Below, in pieces: positions 10,585-22,740 of a stretch of 64,000 nucleotides of DNA. The translations under genes were made by a program, and so were the position numbers. How positions within the stretch are numbered: position 1 is the first letter of the stretch; every line of letters begins with the position of its first letter. The stretch spans positions 194,683,325 through 194,747,324 of the forward strand of contig NC_133536.1 in assembly GCF_048544455.1 (NCBI RefSeq), read 5' to 3'. This stretch comes from Silene latifolia. Its lineage: Eukaryota; Streptophyta; Magnoliopsida; Caryophyllales; Caryophyllaceae. Under the pieces are notes generated by a model. The model worked only from the letters and a program-made list of their open reading frames with translations, ran no database searches and had not been told where the DNA came from.

Positions 10585-13500
10585 CCGGGAAGTCGAGCTA
10601 TCGGGGTGGAGGTAACCGCAATGGCGGTAATTCTTATCAGAAACCAGCTACGAACAACAACAACAATCAGGGGTCGGGTGCTAAGCCGACCACATCAGCC
10701 AGTACTGTCCAGGGAGGTGGACAGAAGACCAGTGGAAAGTTGTTCATGATGGACAAGAAAGAAGCTGAGGAGGATTCACATGTTATCACTGGTACTTTTC
10801 TTGTTAACGGTATTCATACCTTTGTTTTGTTTGATTAGGGGGCGTCTCAGTCGTTTGTATCTTCGAGTGATGTTAAACGGGTTGGTTTGAGGGTATATGA
10901 GTCTGTAAGCGAGAAAGTTTTTATACCTTCGGGTGAGTCTGTATCATGTGGGAGGTTGTTTAGAGATGTGTCTATGATAGTTGGGCAAGTTGATCTACCT
11001 GTAGACTTGCTAGAGTTTCCTTTTGACGATTTTCAGATGATAGTCGGGATGGATTGGTTGGGAAAGTATAAAGCTAAGATAGACTGTCATCAAAAGAAAG
11101 TGTCTTTGAGAGGGCCTAAGGGTGTTAGTGTGTCTTATCGTGGGTTTCTAGTGAAACCCAAAGTTAAGTTGATTGCAGCTGTCACCTTGAAGTCTTATCT
11201 GAGGAAGGGATGCCCTTTGATCTTGTGCCATGTGAGAGCTGACCGGATAGAGAGTCCGACGATTGATCGGATACCATGTGGTGGGAGAGTTTGCGAGATG
11301 TTTTTCCAGAGGAGATTCCGGGGTTGCCACCGAAGAGGGAGATAGATTTCACCGTTGAGTTGAAACCGGGGACGGGGCCAATCTCTAAGGCACCGTACCG
11401 GATGGGTCTTAAGGAAATGGAGGAGCTCAGGAAACAGTTAGATGATCTGATAGAGAAGGGATACATTAGACCTAGTGTATCGCCGTGGGGAGCACCAGTT
11501 CTTTTTGTGAAGAAGAAAGATGGGAGTTTGAGGTTGTGCATAGACTACAGGGAGCTGAACCGAGTGACGGTGAAGAACAAGTATCCTTTGCCAAGGATAG
11601 ACGACTGTTTGATCGGTTGAGTGGTGCATCGGTCTTTTCTAAGATTGATTTGAGGTCGGGATACCATCAGGTGAAGATTAGAGAGGTGGACATACCAAAG
11701 ACAACCTTCACGTCGAGGTATGGCCATTATGAGTATGTGGTGATGCCGTTTGGGTTATCTAATGCACCGGCTGTGTTTATGGATTTGATGAACAGAATAT
11801 TTAGACAGTTTTTGGACAAGTTTGTGGTGGTGTTTATCGATGCCATCTTAGTCTACTCTAAGACTAAGGAGGAGCATGAGGAGCATCTGAGGATTGTGTT
11901 GCAGACTTTGAGGGAGCATGAGTTATATGCTAAGCTGTCCAAGTGTGAGTTCTGGTTAGAGAAAGTTGCTTTTCTGGGGCATGTGATCTCTAAGGAGGGA
12001 GTAGCTGTGGATCCGGCGAAGATTGAGGCAGTGACAAAGTGGGAAGCACCAAAGAATGTTGCTGAGATCAGGAGTTTCTTGGGTTTAGCTGGATACTACA
12101 GATGGTTCGTGAAAGATTTCTCCAAGATAGCTAGACCTATGACGGCTTTGATGAGGAAAGAGAACAGGTTTCGCTGGGATGAGAGTTGTGAGAAGGCGTT
12201 CCAAACATTAAAGGAGCGCTTGACCACAGCTCCTATCCTAGCATTGCCTGAAGGGATTGAGAACTTTGAGGTTTATACAGATGCCTCAAAGAATGGGTTG
12301 GGATGTGTGTTGATGCAGAACGGTAAGGTGATTGCCTATGCTTCTAGGCAATTGAAGCCGTATGAGGAGAACTATCCTACACATGATCTAGAGTTGGGTG
12401 CAGTGGTGTTTTCTCTCAAGATTTGGAGACATTACCTTTATGGGGCGACATTTAAGGTATTTTCGGACCACAAGAGTCTCAACTACATCTTCACTCAAAA
12501 GGAGTTGAACATGAGACAGAGGAGGTGGATGGAGCTGATCGGCGATTATGACATGGATATTATCTACCATGAAGGGAAAGCCAATGTAGTTGCAGATGCT
12601 TTGAGTAGAAAGAGTGTACACTCCCTGTGTACAGCTCTATCTTTGATGAGGTTGAGAGATGAGGTGAGGAAGTTTGGGCTACATATGATGCAGAGAGGGG
12701 ATGCTGTGGGAGATTTGACAGTACAGCCTGATCTTTATGATGATATTCGAGGTAAACAGGCTTTAGATCCTAAGATGGTTGAGTGGAAAGCTGGAGTAGA
12801 GAAAGGGACAGTGTCCCGATTCTCTATTCATACAGATGGTAGTTTGAGGTTCGATGGTAGGTGGTGTGTCCTTAATGATGAGGAGCTAAAAAAGACAATC
12901 ATGACAAAGGCACATTGTACACCGTATTCAGTACATCCAGGTGGTGACAAGCTATACAAGGATTTGAAGAACACGTTTTGGTGGCCTGGGATGAAGAAAG
13001 AAACAGCTGAGTTTGTGGCCCGTTGTTTGACATGCCAGAGAGTTAAAGGGGAACAACGACGACCACAAGGTAAGATTCAGTCTTTAGAGGTACCTGAGTG
13101 GAAGTGGGAATCCATTTCTATGGATTTTATCGTGGGTTTGCCAAAGAGTCAACAGGGTAACAACAGGATATGGGTGATAGTGGATCGACTGACCAAGTCA
13201 GCTCACTTTGTACCAATGAAAGATACATGGACTAAAGCACAATTAGCTATGGCTTATCGAAAGAATGTGCTAAAGTTACATGGAGTCCTTAAGGACATAG
13301 TGTCTGACAGAGATGCGAGATTTATCTCAAGGTTTTGGAAAGAGTTGCAGGAATCTTTGGGAACAACTTTGAAGATAAGTACAGCTTTTCATTCTGCGAC
13401 AGACGATCATACTGAGAGAACAATCAAAACTCTTAAGGATATGTTACGAGCTTGTGTGATGGACTTTGGTGGTAGCTGGGAACAGAGGTTGGATTTGATA

Positions 13501-14184
13501 GAGTTTTCTTACAACAACAGCTACCACACTAGTATTGGCATGGCACCGTTTGAGGCTTTATATGGGACGAGATGCAGGAGTCCGATTTTTTGGGACGACA
13601 GTGTTGAGGCAATGGTTCTAGGACCAGAGATGGTACATGAGATGGTTGAACAGATTAAGATGATCAGGGAACGGATGAGAGCAGCTCAGGATAGGCAAAA
13701 GAGTTATGCAGATCTACATCGCCGAGATATAGAGTTTCAAGTTGGGGATAAGGTTCTTCTGAAAGTGTCTCCTATGCGTGGGTTTATGAGTTTTGGGAAG
13801 AAAGGCAAGCTGAGTCAGAAGTTCATCGGGCCTTATGAGATCTTAGAGCGAGTTGGGGAAGTTGCATATCGTCTAGCTTTACCGGCTGCGTTAGAGAGAG
13901 TGCATAATGTGTTTCATGTATCGCAGCTGCGGAAGTATGTGAGTGACCCGTCACATGTGTTAGAGGCAGAGAGCTTAGAGCTAGATGAGTCCTTATCATA
14001 TCTTGAGGTACCTAAGCAGATTCTTGACCGGAAGGTTAAGAAGACTAGGAGCGGTGAGACAGTTTTGCTTAAGATCCTTTGGTCTAACCACGAGACTGAG
14101 GAAGCTACATGGGAGGCAGAGGATGCCATGAGAGAGCGTTACCCTTTCCTTTTTGATCAGGTATGTATGGTTACGGGGACGTAA
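10585..14184 (+). pseudogene. Element B pol (PR-RT-RH-IN-chromodomain), fossil
   Basis: Protease about 10740-11040; RT about 11340-11900, where the catalytic motif region reads [10 protein letters not shown]; RNase H about 12150-12610 ([16 protein letters not shown]); integrase about 12890-13650 with an H-H-C-C finger and a DDE core ([18 protein letters not shown]); chromodomain-like tail about 14000-14140 (ILDRKVK...[11 protein letters not shown]). The RT-to-tail part is largely open, and the protease-to-RT part is broken in several places. The chromodomain tail is known to guide chromovirus integration into heterochromatin, consistent with this repeat-dense setting. Confidence 0.9.
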
Positions 14185-14417
14185 CCTTGTTTCTTTTTAG
14201 GGGGTAGGATATGATCGCAAAGAGTTTTTAAGAGTTTTGATACCCTTTTTATGTTGTGTCGATATGGTTGTTGTCGTTGAGTCGGGTTGAGTTTGGGTTA
14301 ATAACATGTTTTATGTTGAGTTTGTTTTGGTTGTTGAGTCGGGAGTGTCGTGGTGTGAGTCTTTGTTTTGTTGTGGTTTGAACTTCGGGGATGAAGTTCT
14401 TTTTAAGGAGGGAAGAC

Positions 14418-15780
14418 TGTAATACTACGGATTTATGAGTCTCTGGGTACTCTATCGAGTAGGCCTTACTCTGTCGAGTAAGGGCGAGTAACAGATTAAA
14501 ATAGTTTCTGACCTGTTGGGTACTCGATCGAGTAACGTGGATACTCGATCGAGTAAGGGGGAACTCGATCGAGTACCTTAGCTACTCGATCGAGTAGCCG
14601 GTTTACGGGGGATGATTTCTCGGGTTTTGTTAATAATGCGATTAATAAGTATATATTACTTCCGTCACTATTCTTTAAACACTTTTTAAAACCTAATTAC
14701 TTTGAAAAGAGAAATCAAACTATGTCATTCGCTTTAATCGCATTGTTGGCAAATCCCGGAGCTTGGAAGGTCGGATTTTACCTTTCTTGATACCTTTGTG
14801 ATCCTTGCGTCGAGGGTAAGACCTACGTACCGTTTTTATAATGTTTCCTTAAATTGGTTAAACCCTAATATTGGGATTTGGGGGTTTTGTTGTTTTGTAT
14901 GATTGGTAGTGATTATATGTTTGTAAGTTAGGAGGAGGATTCGTAGAGGAAGCGTTTTGATATCAGTCGTGAGATCGTCTGATTGTGTTGTGCTTTCCAG
15001 GTAGGGTTTCCCTACTCAATATTAGTCCCATACTGCATTGTTGGTGTTGTGTAATTGCTGATTATTATCGTATTGGTTTTATGACGGTTGTTGATTGATT
15101 GCTGTTGATGGTTGTGATTGTTTGTCTCTGGTTCTCGAGATACGTTCTCGGCTGAGTGGAGTCACTTGCGGGAGTGGCTTCACGCCCTAGTTTCGTCCTC
15201 CGTGGAACCCGCCACGGGAGGGGATGTGCACATTAAAGGGACAGGATTATCGCTCGGTATGATGAGCGGGGATTTGGTGGGTATGGCTGCGGTCCCACAC
15301 TGGCAGGGCTGGTCCAGTGGATAGTCGGTGACGGAGATTGATTGGAGTGGCTGATTGTGTGTGACTGTTTGAGCTGTGTTGTTTACTGTACTGTTGGTTA
15401 TATAAATTGTGTGATTAGTACTGACCCCGTTTAATGTTTTAAAAACTGTGGTGATCCATTCGGGGATGGTGAGCAATTATTGTGCAGGTATGAGTCGAGT
15501 TACTGGGATAGCTGGGATGTGCCACGGTCTGATGATAGAAGTCTTCCGTTGTAGCTAGTAGTTTAATAAACATTTCAGTTAGCTGATTAGACAGTTGGTT
15601 TGAAACATGTATTCGTATTTTGGTTTTGGTTTTGAGATTGTAACCTTTCGTTAAAGTATTTCTATTTAAATGTTGTTTCATTATTGTTTATTTGATTATC
15701 ATTGCCTCGGGTAACCGAGATGGTAGCATCCTTATATCTGGGTGGTCCTGGTAAGGCACTTGGAGTATGGGGGTTTTACA
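14418..15780 (+). repeat. Element B 3' LTR
   Basis: 1363 bp, beginning TGTAATAC right after the purine tract AAGGAGGGAAGAC and ending GGGGGTTTTACA, followed by the CCGGC target copy. It is the counterpart of 7440-8763. Confidence 0.93.
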
Positions 15781-15785
15781 CCGGC

Positions 15786-16055
15786 TTCCTTAATCAAAAT
15801 TTTCCTCTAAATCGCCACCTATGATGCCTCTTCCTACTTTGCCTTTCAAGTAAAAAAGCAATCACTCGAACTTGATGATCCCCTCTCAACACAACCAACT
15901 CACCTTAAACAATTCATCAAAATTCCCACTTCAATTGATCAAATTTTATTGCATGGGTTGCCTCCCATGAAGCGTCTTTGTTTAACGTAGTTGGCTCGAA
16001 CTAACTACCAAGCAAGCAATGCAAGTCCAACCGTAGTAATCAAAGACAGTTCAAA
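15786..16055 (-). other. Element D spacer 3' of integrase
   Basis: Non-coding sequence of D between the end of element B and the integrase C-terminus (minus strand). It includes the word GGGTTGCCTCCCATGAAGCG, which I recall as a common feature of Athila-type internal spacers. No gene seen. Confidence 0.5.
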
Positions 16056-18785
16056 TCAAGAAATGATGAGGTGGGTTTTTAGTGTGCACACTTCCTTCAC
16101 CACCGGTGACCTGGCTATGTAATGCTTCAATCTTTGTCCATTGACCTTGAAAGTGCGACCCTCACTAAAAATCTCCACCGTGCCATAGGGAAAGACACAT
16201 GTCATGGTGAATGGCCCCGACCATCTTGAACTCAACTTTCCTGAAAAGAGTTTCAAACATGGGTTGAATAGGAGTATCGTCTCTCCTTATTTAAACTCTC
16301 TTATTTGAATCTTCTTGTCATGATATGCCTTCGTTTTTTTCTTGTAAATCTTTGAATTTTCATAGGCCTCTAGCCTAAACCTATCCAACAAATTGAGGTC
16401 TAACAAACGCTTCTCTTGGGAGCTCTTCAAATTAAAGTTGAGATATTTGATTGCCCAATAAGCTCGGTGTTCTAGCTCCACCGGAAGGTGGAAAGCTTTA
16501 CCATAAACCAAACGAAACAGCGAAGCACCAATTGGTGTCTTGAAGGCGGTTCTATATGCCCATAAGGCATCATCAAACTTCATCTCCCAATCCTTCCTTG
16601 AGCTACTCACCGTCGTTTCTTATTGGATATCTCGACTTGACCGCTTGTTTGTGGGTGGTAGCCAATTACACAACGGTGTTGAACTCCATACTTCTTTAAA
16701 AGAGCTTCAAATTTTGTCTCAATAAAATGTGACCCTTGATCACTTATCAAGACACGGGGCACTCCGAACCTTGGAAATATTACCTTCCTCATAAAATTGC
16801 TAACTACTCTAGCATCATCCGTTGGAGTGGCAATTTCTTCAACCCACTTTGATACGTAATCCACCGCTACAAGGATGTACTTGTTACCATAAGAGGAGGG
16901 ATAAGGTCCTTGGAAGTCAATTCCCCTTACATAAAACACTTCAATTTGTGGCATTCCATTTCTCCTTGAGATATTACCCGTCCTTTGACACCGGTCACAA
17001 GCCTTGACATAAGAAGCTACATCCTTGAACAAGGTTGGCCAATAGAATACACATTGCAATATCTTTGCCCCAGTCTTAGTAGTGCTTGCATGTCATCCAC
17101 AAGGAAGATCATGATAATGAGAAATGATTTATTGGAACTCATTCTCCGGTACACATTTCCTTATCATGTCATCGGCACAAGTCTTGTACAAACAAGGATC
17201 TTGCCAATAATATTGCCTTATGTCATGGAAGAACTTCTTCTTCTTGTGTGAGTTATAACCATGAGGAATTACACCGGATGCCAAGTAGTTGACATAGTCG
17301 GCATACCAAGGTGCTTCTCCTTGACTCAAGGCTAATTGATGGTCATCGGGTAAATAATCATTTATAGGGAGTCTATCCTTGACGTTCTCATTCAACAATC
17401 TAGAGAGGTGGTCGGCTACAACGTTCTCAACCCCTTTCTTGTCTCTAATTTCCATATCAAATTCTTAAAGCAAGAGTATCCACCTGATCAATCGAGGCTT
17501 TGATTCCTTCTTAATGATCAAGTGTTTTAAAGCCGAATGATTGGTGTGTACTATCACCTTGGCCCCACCAAATAGGTCCAGAACTTTTCCATTGCAAAGA
17601 CCACCGCTAAGAGCTCTTTCTCCGTTGTCGAATAGTTTATTTGAGCTTCATCAAGTGTCTTGCTTGCATAGTGAATGACATGTAGTTTGCCATCTTTCCT
17701 TTGGCTTAAAACCGCGCCCAAGGCTTGATCACTTGCATCACACATGAGGTCAAAAGGTATGTTCCAATCCGGTGGTTGTATAATTGGAGCACTTATCAAA
17801 GCTTGTTTCAACCTATTAAAAGCACCATGACAACGGTTAGTGAATTAAAAAGGAGTATCCTTAGCTAACAATTCGGTTAAAGGCCTTGAAATGTTAGAGA
17901 AATCCTTGATGAAACGGCGGTAAAACCCCGCATGTCCAAGGAAACTTCTCACCCCCTTTACATTTGTGGGAGGTGGTAGACTCTCAATGACCTCTACTTT
18001 AGCTTTGTCTACTTCATTTACTCTATTAGACACTATGTGCCCCAAGACAACTCCTTCTTGTACCATGAAATGACACTTTTCCCAATTTAAGACTAAATGA
18101 CTCTCTTGCCACTTGTTCAACACTTTCTCCAAGTTTATTAAGAAATTTTCAAAGGACTTTCCCACAACCGAAAAATCATCCATAAAAACTTTCATTTCCT
18201 GCTCAATAAAATCGGACAAAATGGACATCATACAACGTTGAAATGTGGAATGGCATCCTCCTATATGCATAGGTGCCAAAAAGGCATGTGAAGGTAGTCT
18301 TCTCTTGATCACTTGGATGAATAGGGATTTGAAAGAATCCCGAGTACCCATCTAAGAAGCAAAAGTAATCATGTTGATCCTAACGCTCCAACATTTGATC
18401 CATGAACAGCAAGGGAAAGTGGTTCTTCCAGGTAGATTTTTTCAATTTTCTATAATCAACACACATTCTCCACCCGGTTACCGTCCTTGTGGGAATCAAT
18501 TCATTTTTATCATTTCTTATGACCGTCATTCCTCCCTTTTTTTGGAACTACATGAACCAGGCTCACCCACCTACTATCGGAAATAGGGTAGATGATGCAG
18601 GCATCAAGTAGCTTGAGGACCTCTGTTATCACAACTTCCTTCATTATGGGGTTAAGCCTTCTTTGTGCCTCAATCGAGGAAGCATCCTCATTTTCAAGTA
18701 AGATTCTATGAGTGCACAAAGAGGGACTAATCCATTTGAGGTCACCAATTGTGTACCCAAGAACACTCTTAAACCTTTTCAACAA
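16056..18785 (-). pseudogene. Element D pol (RT-RNase H-integrase), fossil
   Basis: Minus-strand pol of the Athila type. RT is about 17845-18785 with the FMDDFSVVG catalytic motif. RNase H is about 17129-17811 ([28 protein letters not shown]). Integrase is about 16056-17059 ([29 protein letters not shown]) with a C-terminal [10 protein letters not shown]-like end. It closely resembles pol of element C (shared [10 protein letters not shown]...KTPIGAS), so C and D belong to one broad lineage. Broken in several places. Confidence 0.88.
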
Positions 18786-19025
18786 ATCAAGTAATTTTTA
18801 AGTTTGAGTGTTGTCAAGTTCACTATTGATGATGACGAGAAATGTAGAATTATCACCAAGAAATTCATATTTTAAGGAAGGGGGAAGAGGTTTAAGATCA
18901 ACAGTAGGAGGAGGCGTGGAACTCTCCTCCTTCTTACCAACTTTAAGCATCTCAAATTTTGGAGCTTTCTCATGAATTGGAGCAAAGTCTTAACATCCAC
19001 ACATATGCTAGAGCTTCAACATCTT
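18786..19025 (-). pseudogene. Element D protease-RT linker, left of CACTA insertion
   Basis: Short stretch of D polyprotein upstream of RT. It continues on the far side of the CACTA element at 41954. The three bases before the CACTA end are CTT, and the three after the other end are TTT. Confidence 0.6.
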
Positions 19026-19039
19026 CACTACGCCAAATC

Positions 19040-19400
19040 TGGCAATCAATAAGAAGCGTATCACAACGGTTTAATGCATTTAATAACGACACTTAGATTT
19101 CCGTTTTCCAAATATTGGCGGAAACTTAGACCGCGATAATGAGAATAACGGTTTCCCACGAAAACTGTTGTTATTATAATGTGACAACGGCTACTTAACA
19201 AACCGTTATCAAAAACGTTTAACGGTTTCCAAAAGCTTGTTATAAAATCACTCTTATCAACGGTTGTTAGACAACCGTTACCAGTTCAAGAAAACGGCAT
19301 TTTGAAAACCGTTACTAAATTAGCACCAGCAACGGTTTGTGGTACCCGTTGTTATGTTATAGATACGGGTTTCTTGTAACCGTTATCATTTTTAATTATG
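19040..19400. repeat. Left subterminal AACGGTT repeats of CACTA
   Basis: Many direct and inverted copies of AACGGTT/AACCGTT and close variants within 360 bases of the left end. En/Spm elements carry such short subterminal repeats as binding sites for the TNPA-type protein; that these are binding sites here is inference. Confidence 0.85.
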
Positions 19401-19643
19401 AAAGAACAGTTTTTCAATTCAAGCGTTGTCACTATTTGATTAGATTTCTCAGTTTGACCACTGCATGCAAAAATTTATCAGAACTTTAACAAATATTCAA
19501 TTTGACCAATAATATTCAATTTGACCAAAATAATTCCATAAATATATCTTCATAATGTTTTAGGTCAAAATCTAAATTATCAAACATTTACTCTTTAATT
19601 TCTCTCTAAATTTCTCTATATGGCTAGTGTATCGGAGCTATAA

Positions 19644-20177
19644 TCACGTAATCGTTACGCACAGCCTTTTACTTGCATTCTCCATAATCTTCTGGTTCGT
19701 TATGATGGGAATGGAAAGGGTTTAAACCCTAATTTTGGGTGGTTGACGCAAATGCTTCATGACTCCGGTTTCACTGCGGTTAAAAAAGTGTACCATGTGT
19801 CTACAAATAAGCAAGGTTTTGTGGGCTTCGCTTTTATCAAGTTTGACGAAGCCAACTGCCATGATAGTTTTCGTGAGGCAAGAACATTAGGGGCTAGATT
19901 TGCGTGGAAAGATGCGGGGAAAGAGGACTTCTATTCGAATGCTAAACAAAAGGGCCCTTATCTATGGGTTGCGACCCATGTTGATCATCGCCTGCTGACA
20001 CATTACAGGAGGCATCACATTCCTGCCACCGTGCCTATGTCATGGGAGAAAGAGGTCATTCTACCTGTGTTGCCCGCTGATGATGAAGAGTCGATCTACG
20101 ACTTGATACCGAAATTGGGCATGAAGACTATCCTATATCTTCATCAGATTCTAATTAAGTCTTTAATTATTATCTGA
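19644..20177 (+). CDS. XS-domain-like frame inside CACTA (possible captured silencing-factor fragment)
   Basis: Open frame of about 177 codons after an in-frame stop, ending with TGA at 20177. The first in-frame ATG is at 19752, so either it starts there or an upstream exon is missing. The order resembles the XS domain of SGS3 and FDM/IDN2 proteins: a D-G-N-G-R-G loop, LTQMLHDSGF, a short basic link, GFVGFAFIKF, an acidic helix, then AWKDAGKEDF and GPYLWVATHVDHR. The latter parallels the KKDW...GLYAWIARADDY segment of FDM proteins. No zinc finger, coiled coil or XH domain follows. XS domains are known to bind dsRNA with 5' overhangs. It could be a transduplicated host fragment or an unrelated element gene; assignment is from memory of family patterns only. 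Confidence 0.42.
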   Translation, partial: SRNRYAQPFTCILHNLLVRYDGNGKGLNPNFGWLTQMLHDSGFTAVKKVYHVSTNKQGFVGFAFIKFDEANCHDSFREARTLGARFAWKDAGKEDFYSNAKQKGPYLWVATHVDHRLLTHYRRHHIPATVPMSWEKEVILPVLPADDEESIYDLIPKLGMKTILYLHQILIKSLIII

Positions 20178-20384
20178 CATTATGAGTTGTATTTTGATTA
20201 TGGTGGTTTTTTGAATTAAAGTTTAATTATTTATGTTATTTGTTACTACGTTTTAATTAAGTCCTTACACTCAAATGCAATCCACCAAATAAAATATTAT
20301 AATGACTAACTTTCTACTTATGATAATAAAAAAGAATGGAATAGGCATAATAAGATAAAAAGAATTGGAACCGTTATAATAATA

Positions 20385-20640
20385 ATAAGACAAAATGATA
20401 ACGGTTCTTTGTTAAGCCGTTATCATATTACATACATCAACAACGGTTATTTTAAAGCCGTTGTCATATTACACCAATTAACAACGGTGTTTCTTAAAGC
20501 CGTTGTAAAAACAGATCCACTGTGAAAACTGAAAAATTTGTGATTTTAGTTTACCAATGCATGTCCTATTTATTGGTTGTTTCACCATTATTCACCTCAT
20601 GCATCCTTGCTCAATAACAACGGTACTTATAAGAACCGTC
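20385..20640. repeat. Interior AACGGTT/AACCGTT block 1 of CACTA
   Basis: Several copies of the subterminal word, in both orientations, between the XS-like frame and TNP2 (for example AACGGTTCTTTG near 20398, AACGGTTATT near 20454, AACGGTGTTTC near 20482). Together with the left-end block they bracket the XS-like frame. Just after, an 18-base word (GAGCAAGTCATCTTTGCC) is directly repeated near 20705-20740. Confidence 0.7.
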
Positions 20641-20809
20641 TTAGATTATGCAACTCTAAAAATAAATGACATTTCAAAGGTATTAATAATAGAATGACTG
20701 ATGGTGAGCAAGTCATCTTTGCCGAGCAAGTCATCTTTGCCGTCGTCGCCGTCATTAATCTTTATAGCTTAAAAAAGGTAATCTCATTTTCATAGCTATT
20801 GGCTTATAT

Positions 20810-21247
20810 ATGGGTCGTACTTGGATGATTGATGGTGAAATTGGTGATCCCATTTATAATGATGGAATTGCTGAATTTTACAATTTCGTTAGTGAAAATT
20901 TTCATCAACAGTCATCAATCCCCTGCCCTTGTAATAGATGTGGTAATATTAGGGTTTTGCCTATCCCAGATGTCAAAATATACTTAGAAAAGAATAGTTT
21001 CAGTAGACATTATAGGCGTTGGATTTTTCATGGAGAATTAGAGGATGAGGATGGGGAATCTGATGTAGAGGTAAATAATCATACACCTGAAGCTGCTGGT
21101 TTAGATATAGGGGATGGGGCATATGATGTTTGTGTAAACAATCGTTCACCTACACCTGAAGTTGTTTTAGGTGAGAAGTTTGCTAAAGATTATAGCCAGA
21201 GGGCTATTCATCTAATATTAGAAGCCTTGTTTTATTGCAGGACCTAA
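20810..21247 (+). pseudogene. TNP2 N-terminal domain (Transpos_assoc-like)
   Basis: Starts at ATG 20810 with MGRTWM. It carries the Transpos_assoc pattern: W-M, FYNFV, then IPCPCNRCGN with a Cys-X-Cys...Cys cluster, followed by the RRWIFHGE-like stretch and an acidic tail. This is the N-terminal domain of plant CACTA TNP2 transposases. Right after it the sequence jumps to the region before DUF4218; the large Transposase_21 catalytic domain that normally lies between is absent, so this is a deletion derivative. Confidence 0.8.
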
Positions 21248-21693
21248 AACTTACTGGTTTAAAGTCACATGACTGTCATACATTGATGCAACAACTACTA
21301 GTTGTGGCCGTTCATTCCATTATACCTCCAAAGGTTCGACATGCTATAATTAGATTTTGTTATTTCTTCAAATCAATTAACAGTAAAGTCATTGATCCCG
21401 GTGAAGCGGAAACTTTGCAGAAGATCCTCGTTACCAATCTTTGTCAGTTTGAAATGTATTTTCCTCCCTCATTTTTCACTATCATGGTTCATTTGACTAT
21501 CCACCTAGTCCGGGAGGTTTTTTATCTCGGGCCAGTATATTTGAGATATCAGTACCCATTCGAACGATTGATGAAAGTTTACAAGGATTACACATCTAAT
21601 AAGTATCTCGTCCAAAGGGGTGTATTGCTGAGCGAGCAATTATCGATGAAGCTCTTTCGTATTGTTACGTGTACCTCTCCTTGGATGAGTTAA
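21235..21693 (+). pseudogene. TNP2 DUF4218 region
   Basis: Reads GLKSHDCHTLMQQLL, PPKVRHAIIRFCYFF, then FPPSFFTIMVHLTIHLVREV and YPFERLMK. These are the hallmark words of DUF4218, the domain following the catalytic core in plant TNP2 transposases. It overlaps the preceding frame by 13 bases; the frame change sits at the deletion junction. Confidence 0.85.
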
Positions 21694-22090
21694 TTGGAGC
21701 TCCTACGAATCGTCATAGTGACTTGATGAATGAAAAAGGTGTAAGGGGTCGTGTTTCCAAGGATATGTCATCTGACATGCGACATAGAGCTCATATATAC
21801 ATTCTATTTAACGATGATCATGTCCAGCCTTACAGTATGGAACACCAGAGTTACCTTAAGGGAAAACACCCTCATAAGAACGAAAAGTGGTATGCAAATG
21901 AGCATTACAAGCAATTTAGTGACTGGTTTAAGGATACTATTTACGATGATGATAACCCAATTGATGATTGCTCAACCAGCCTACGACATATCGCTTTCGG
22001 TCCTGATGCTCGTGCAACTTTTTATTGCGGGTATGCGATCAATGGGTAAACTTTCTACACCCGCATTCAAGATGAGGCGAGCACAATGAA
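21694..22090 (+). pseudogene. TNP2 segment between DUF4218 and DUF4216
   Basis: Encodes the HSDLMNEKG...AHIYILFNDDHVQPY...FSDWF type linker seen between DUF4218 and DUF4216 in TNP2. The reading changes frame relative to DUF4218, so the transposase is not continuous here. Confidence 0.65.
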
Positions 22091-22194
22091 AAACAATGGA
22101 GTTTGCGTAGATTCTGAGGCAATATACTTTGCTAGTTCAAAGGATAAAAATCTTATTTTGGGTACTGCAATATTATGGAGTTATTTAAGAGATA

Positions 22195-22494
22195 TTGATT
22201 TTAGACTACATGGATTTTGAGATACCTCTATTTCGGTGCAAGTGGGTTGACAAAAACAATGGTGTTAGAAAGGATGATTTAGGATTCACATTAGTAAATT
22301 TTGACAAGGTTGGAAACAAGGACCATCCTTTTATATTAGCGTCACAAGCAAAACAAGTGTTTTATGTTACCGATCCTATGGATAAGAAGTGGTCAGTTGT
22401 TCTATCTTGCCATCGCCGATTCCAGATGATGAAGACGTCAAATTTGAAGGACTTGATCACAGGGCTATATCGCAATTTGGTAATGATGTTGTAA
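22195..22494 (+). pseudogene. TNP2 DUF4216 region
   Basis: Encodes FRCKWVDKNNGVRKD, GFTLVNFDKVGNKDHPF and LASQAKQVFYVTDP. These match the DUF4216 pattern (RCDWVD..GVK.D..GFTLV, LASQAKQVFYV) near the C-terminus of plant CACTA transposases. The first base context is not a convincing start codon, because this is an internal part of the protein. A further frame to about 22595 continues the C-terminus. Confidence 0.85.
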
Positions 22495-22740
22495 ATGTTA
22501 ACATTCCAAACATATATACACGGGATGAACATGATGAAGGTATTTGGGTTAATGAAGAGACTAGCAAATCCAAAAAACGTTCCCGACAGCCGTGAAAATA
22601 TCAGCAATCCAATCAAGATATCTTACGTCATGTGTAATTATTGTCTTACTGTTATATATCAAACTGCTGTTGTAAACTTTTTTTGCTGCTGCAGCGAGAG
22701 GGTTAGGGAAAAATCGTATCAAACAAAATGAATTATTAAA

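Larger units (their letters stand above)
7440..15780 (+). mobile_element. Element B: Ty3/gypsy chromovirus (Tekay-like) with both LTRs
   Basis: Full-structure but broken LTR retroelement of 8341 bp. 5' LTR 7440-8763, tRNA-Met-type primer site, leader with palindrome array, gag with zinc knuckle, protease, RT, RNase H, integrase, chromodomain, purine tract, 3' LTR 14418-15780. TG...CA ends and a 5-bp target duplication CCGGC (7435-7439 and 15781-15785) fix the borders. It is inserted in element D. About half a dozen breaks, mostly in the gag-to-RT half; the RT-to-chromodomain half is largely open. The LTRs differ at roughly 2-3% of bases by eye plus indels, which suggests an age of about one to two million years at commonly used plant LTR rates (inference). 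Confidence 0.95.
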
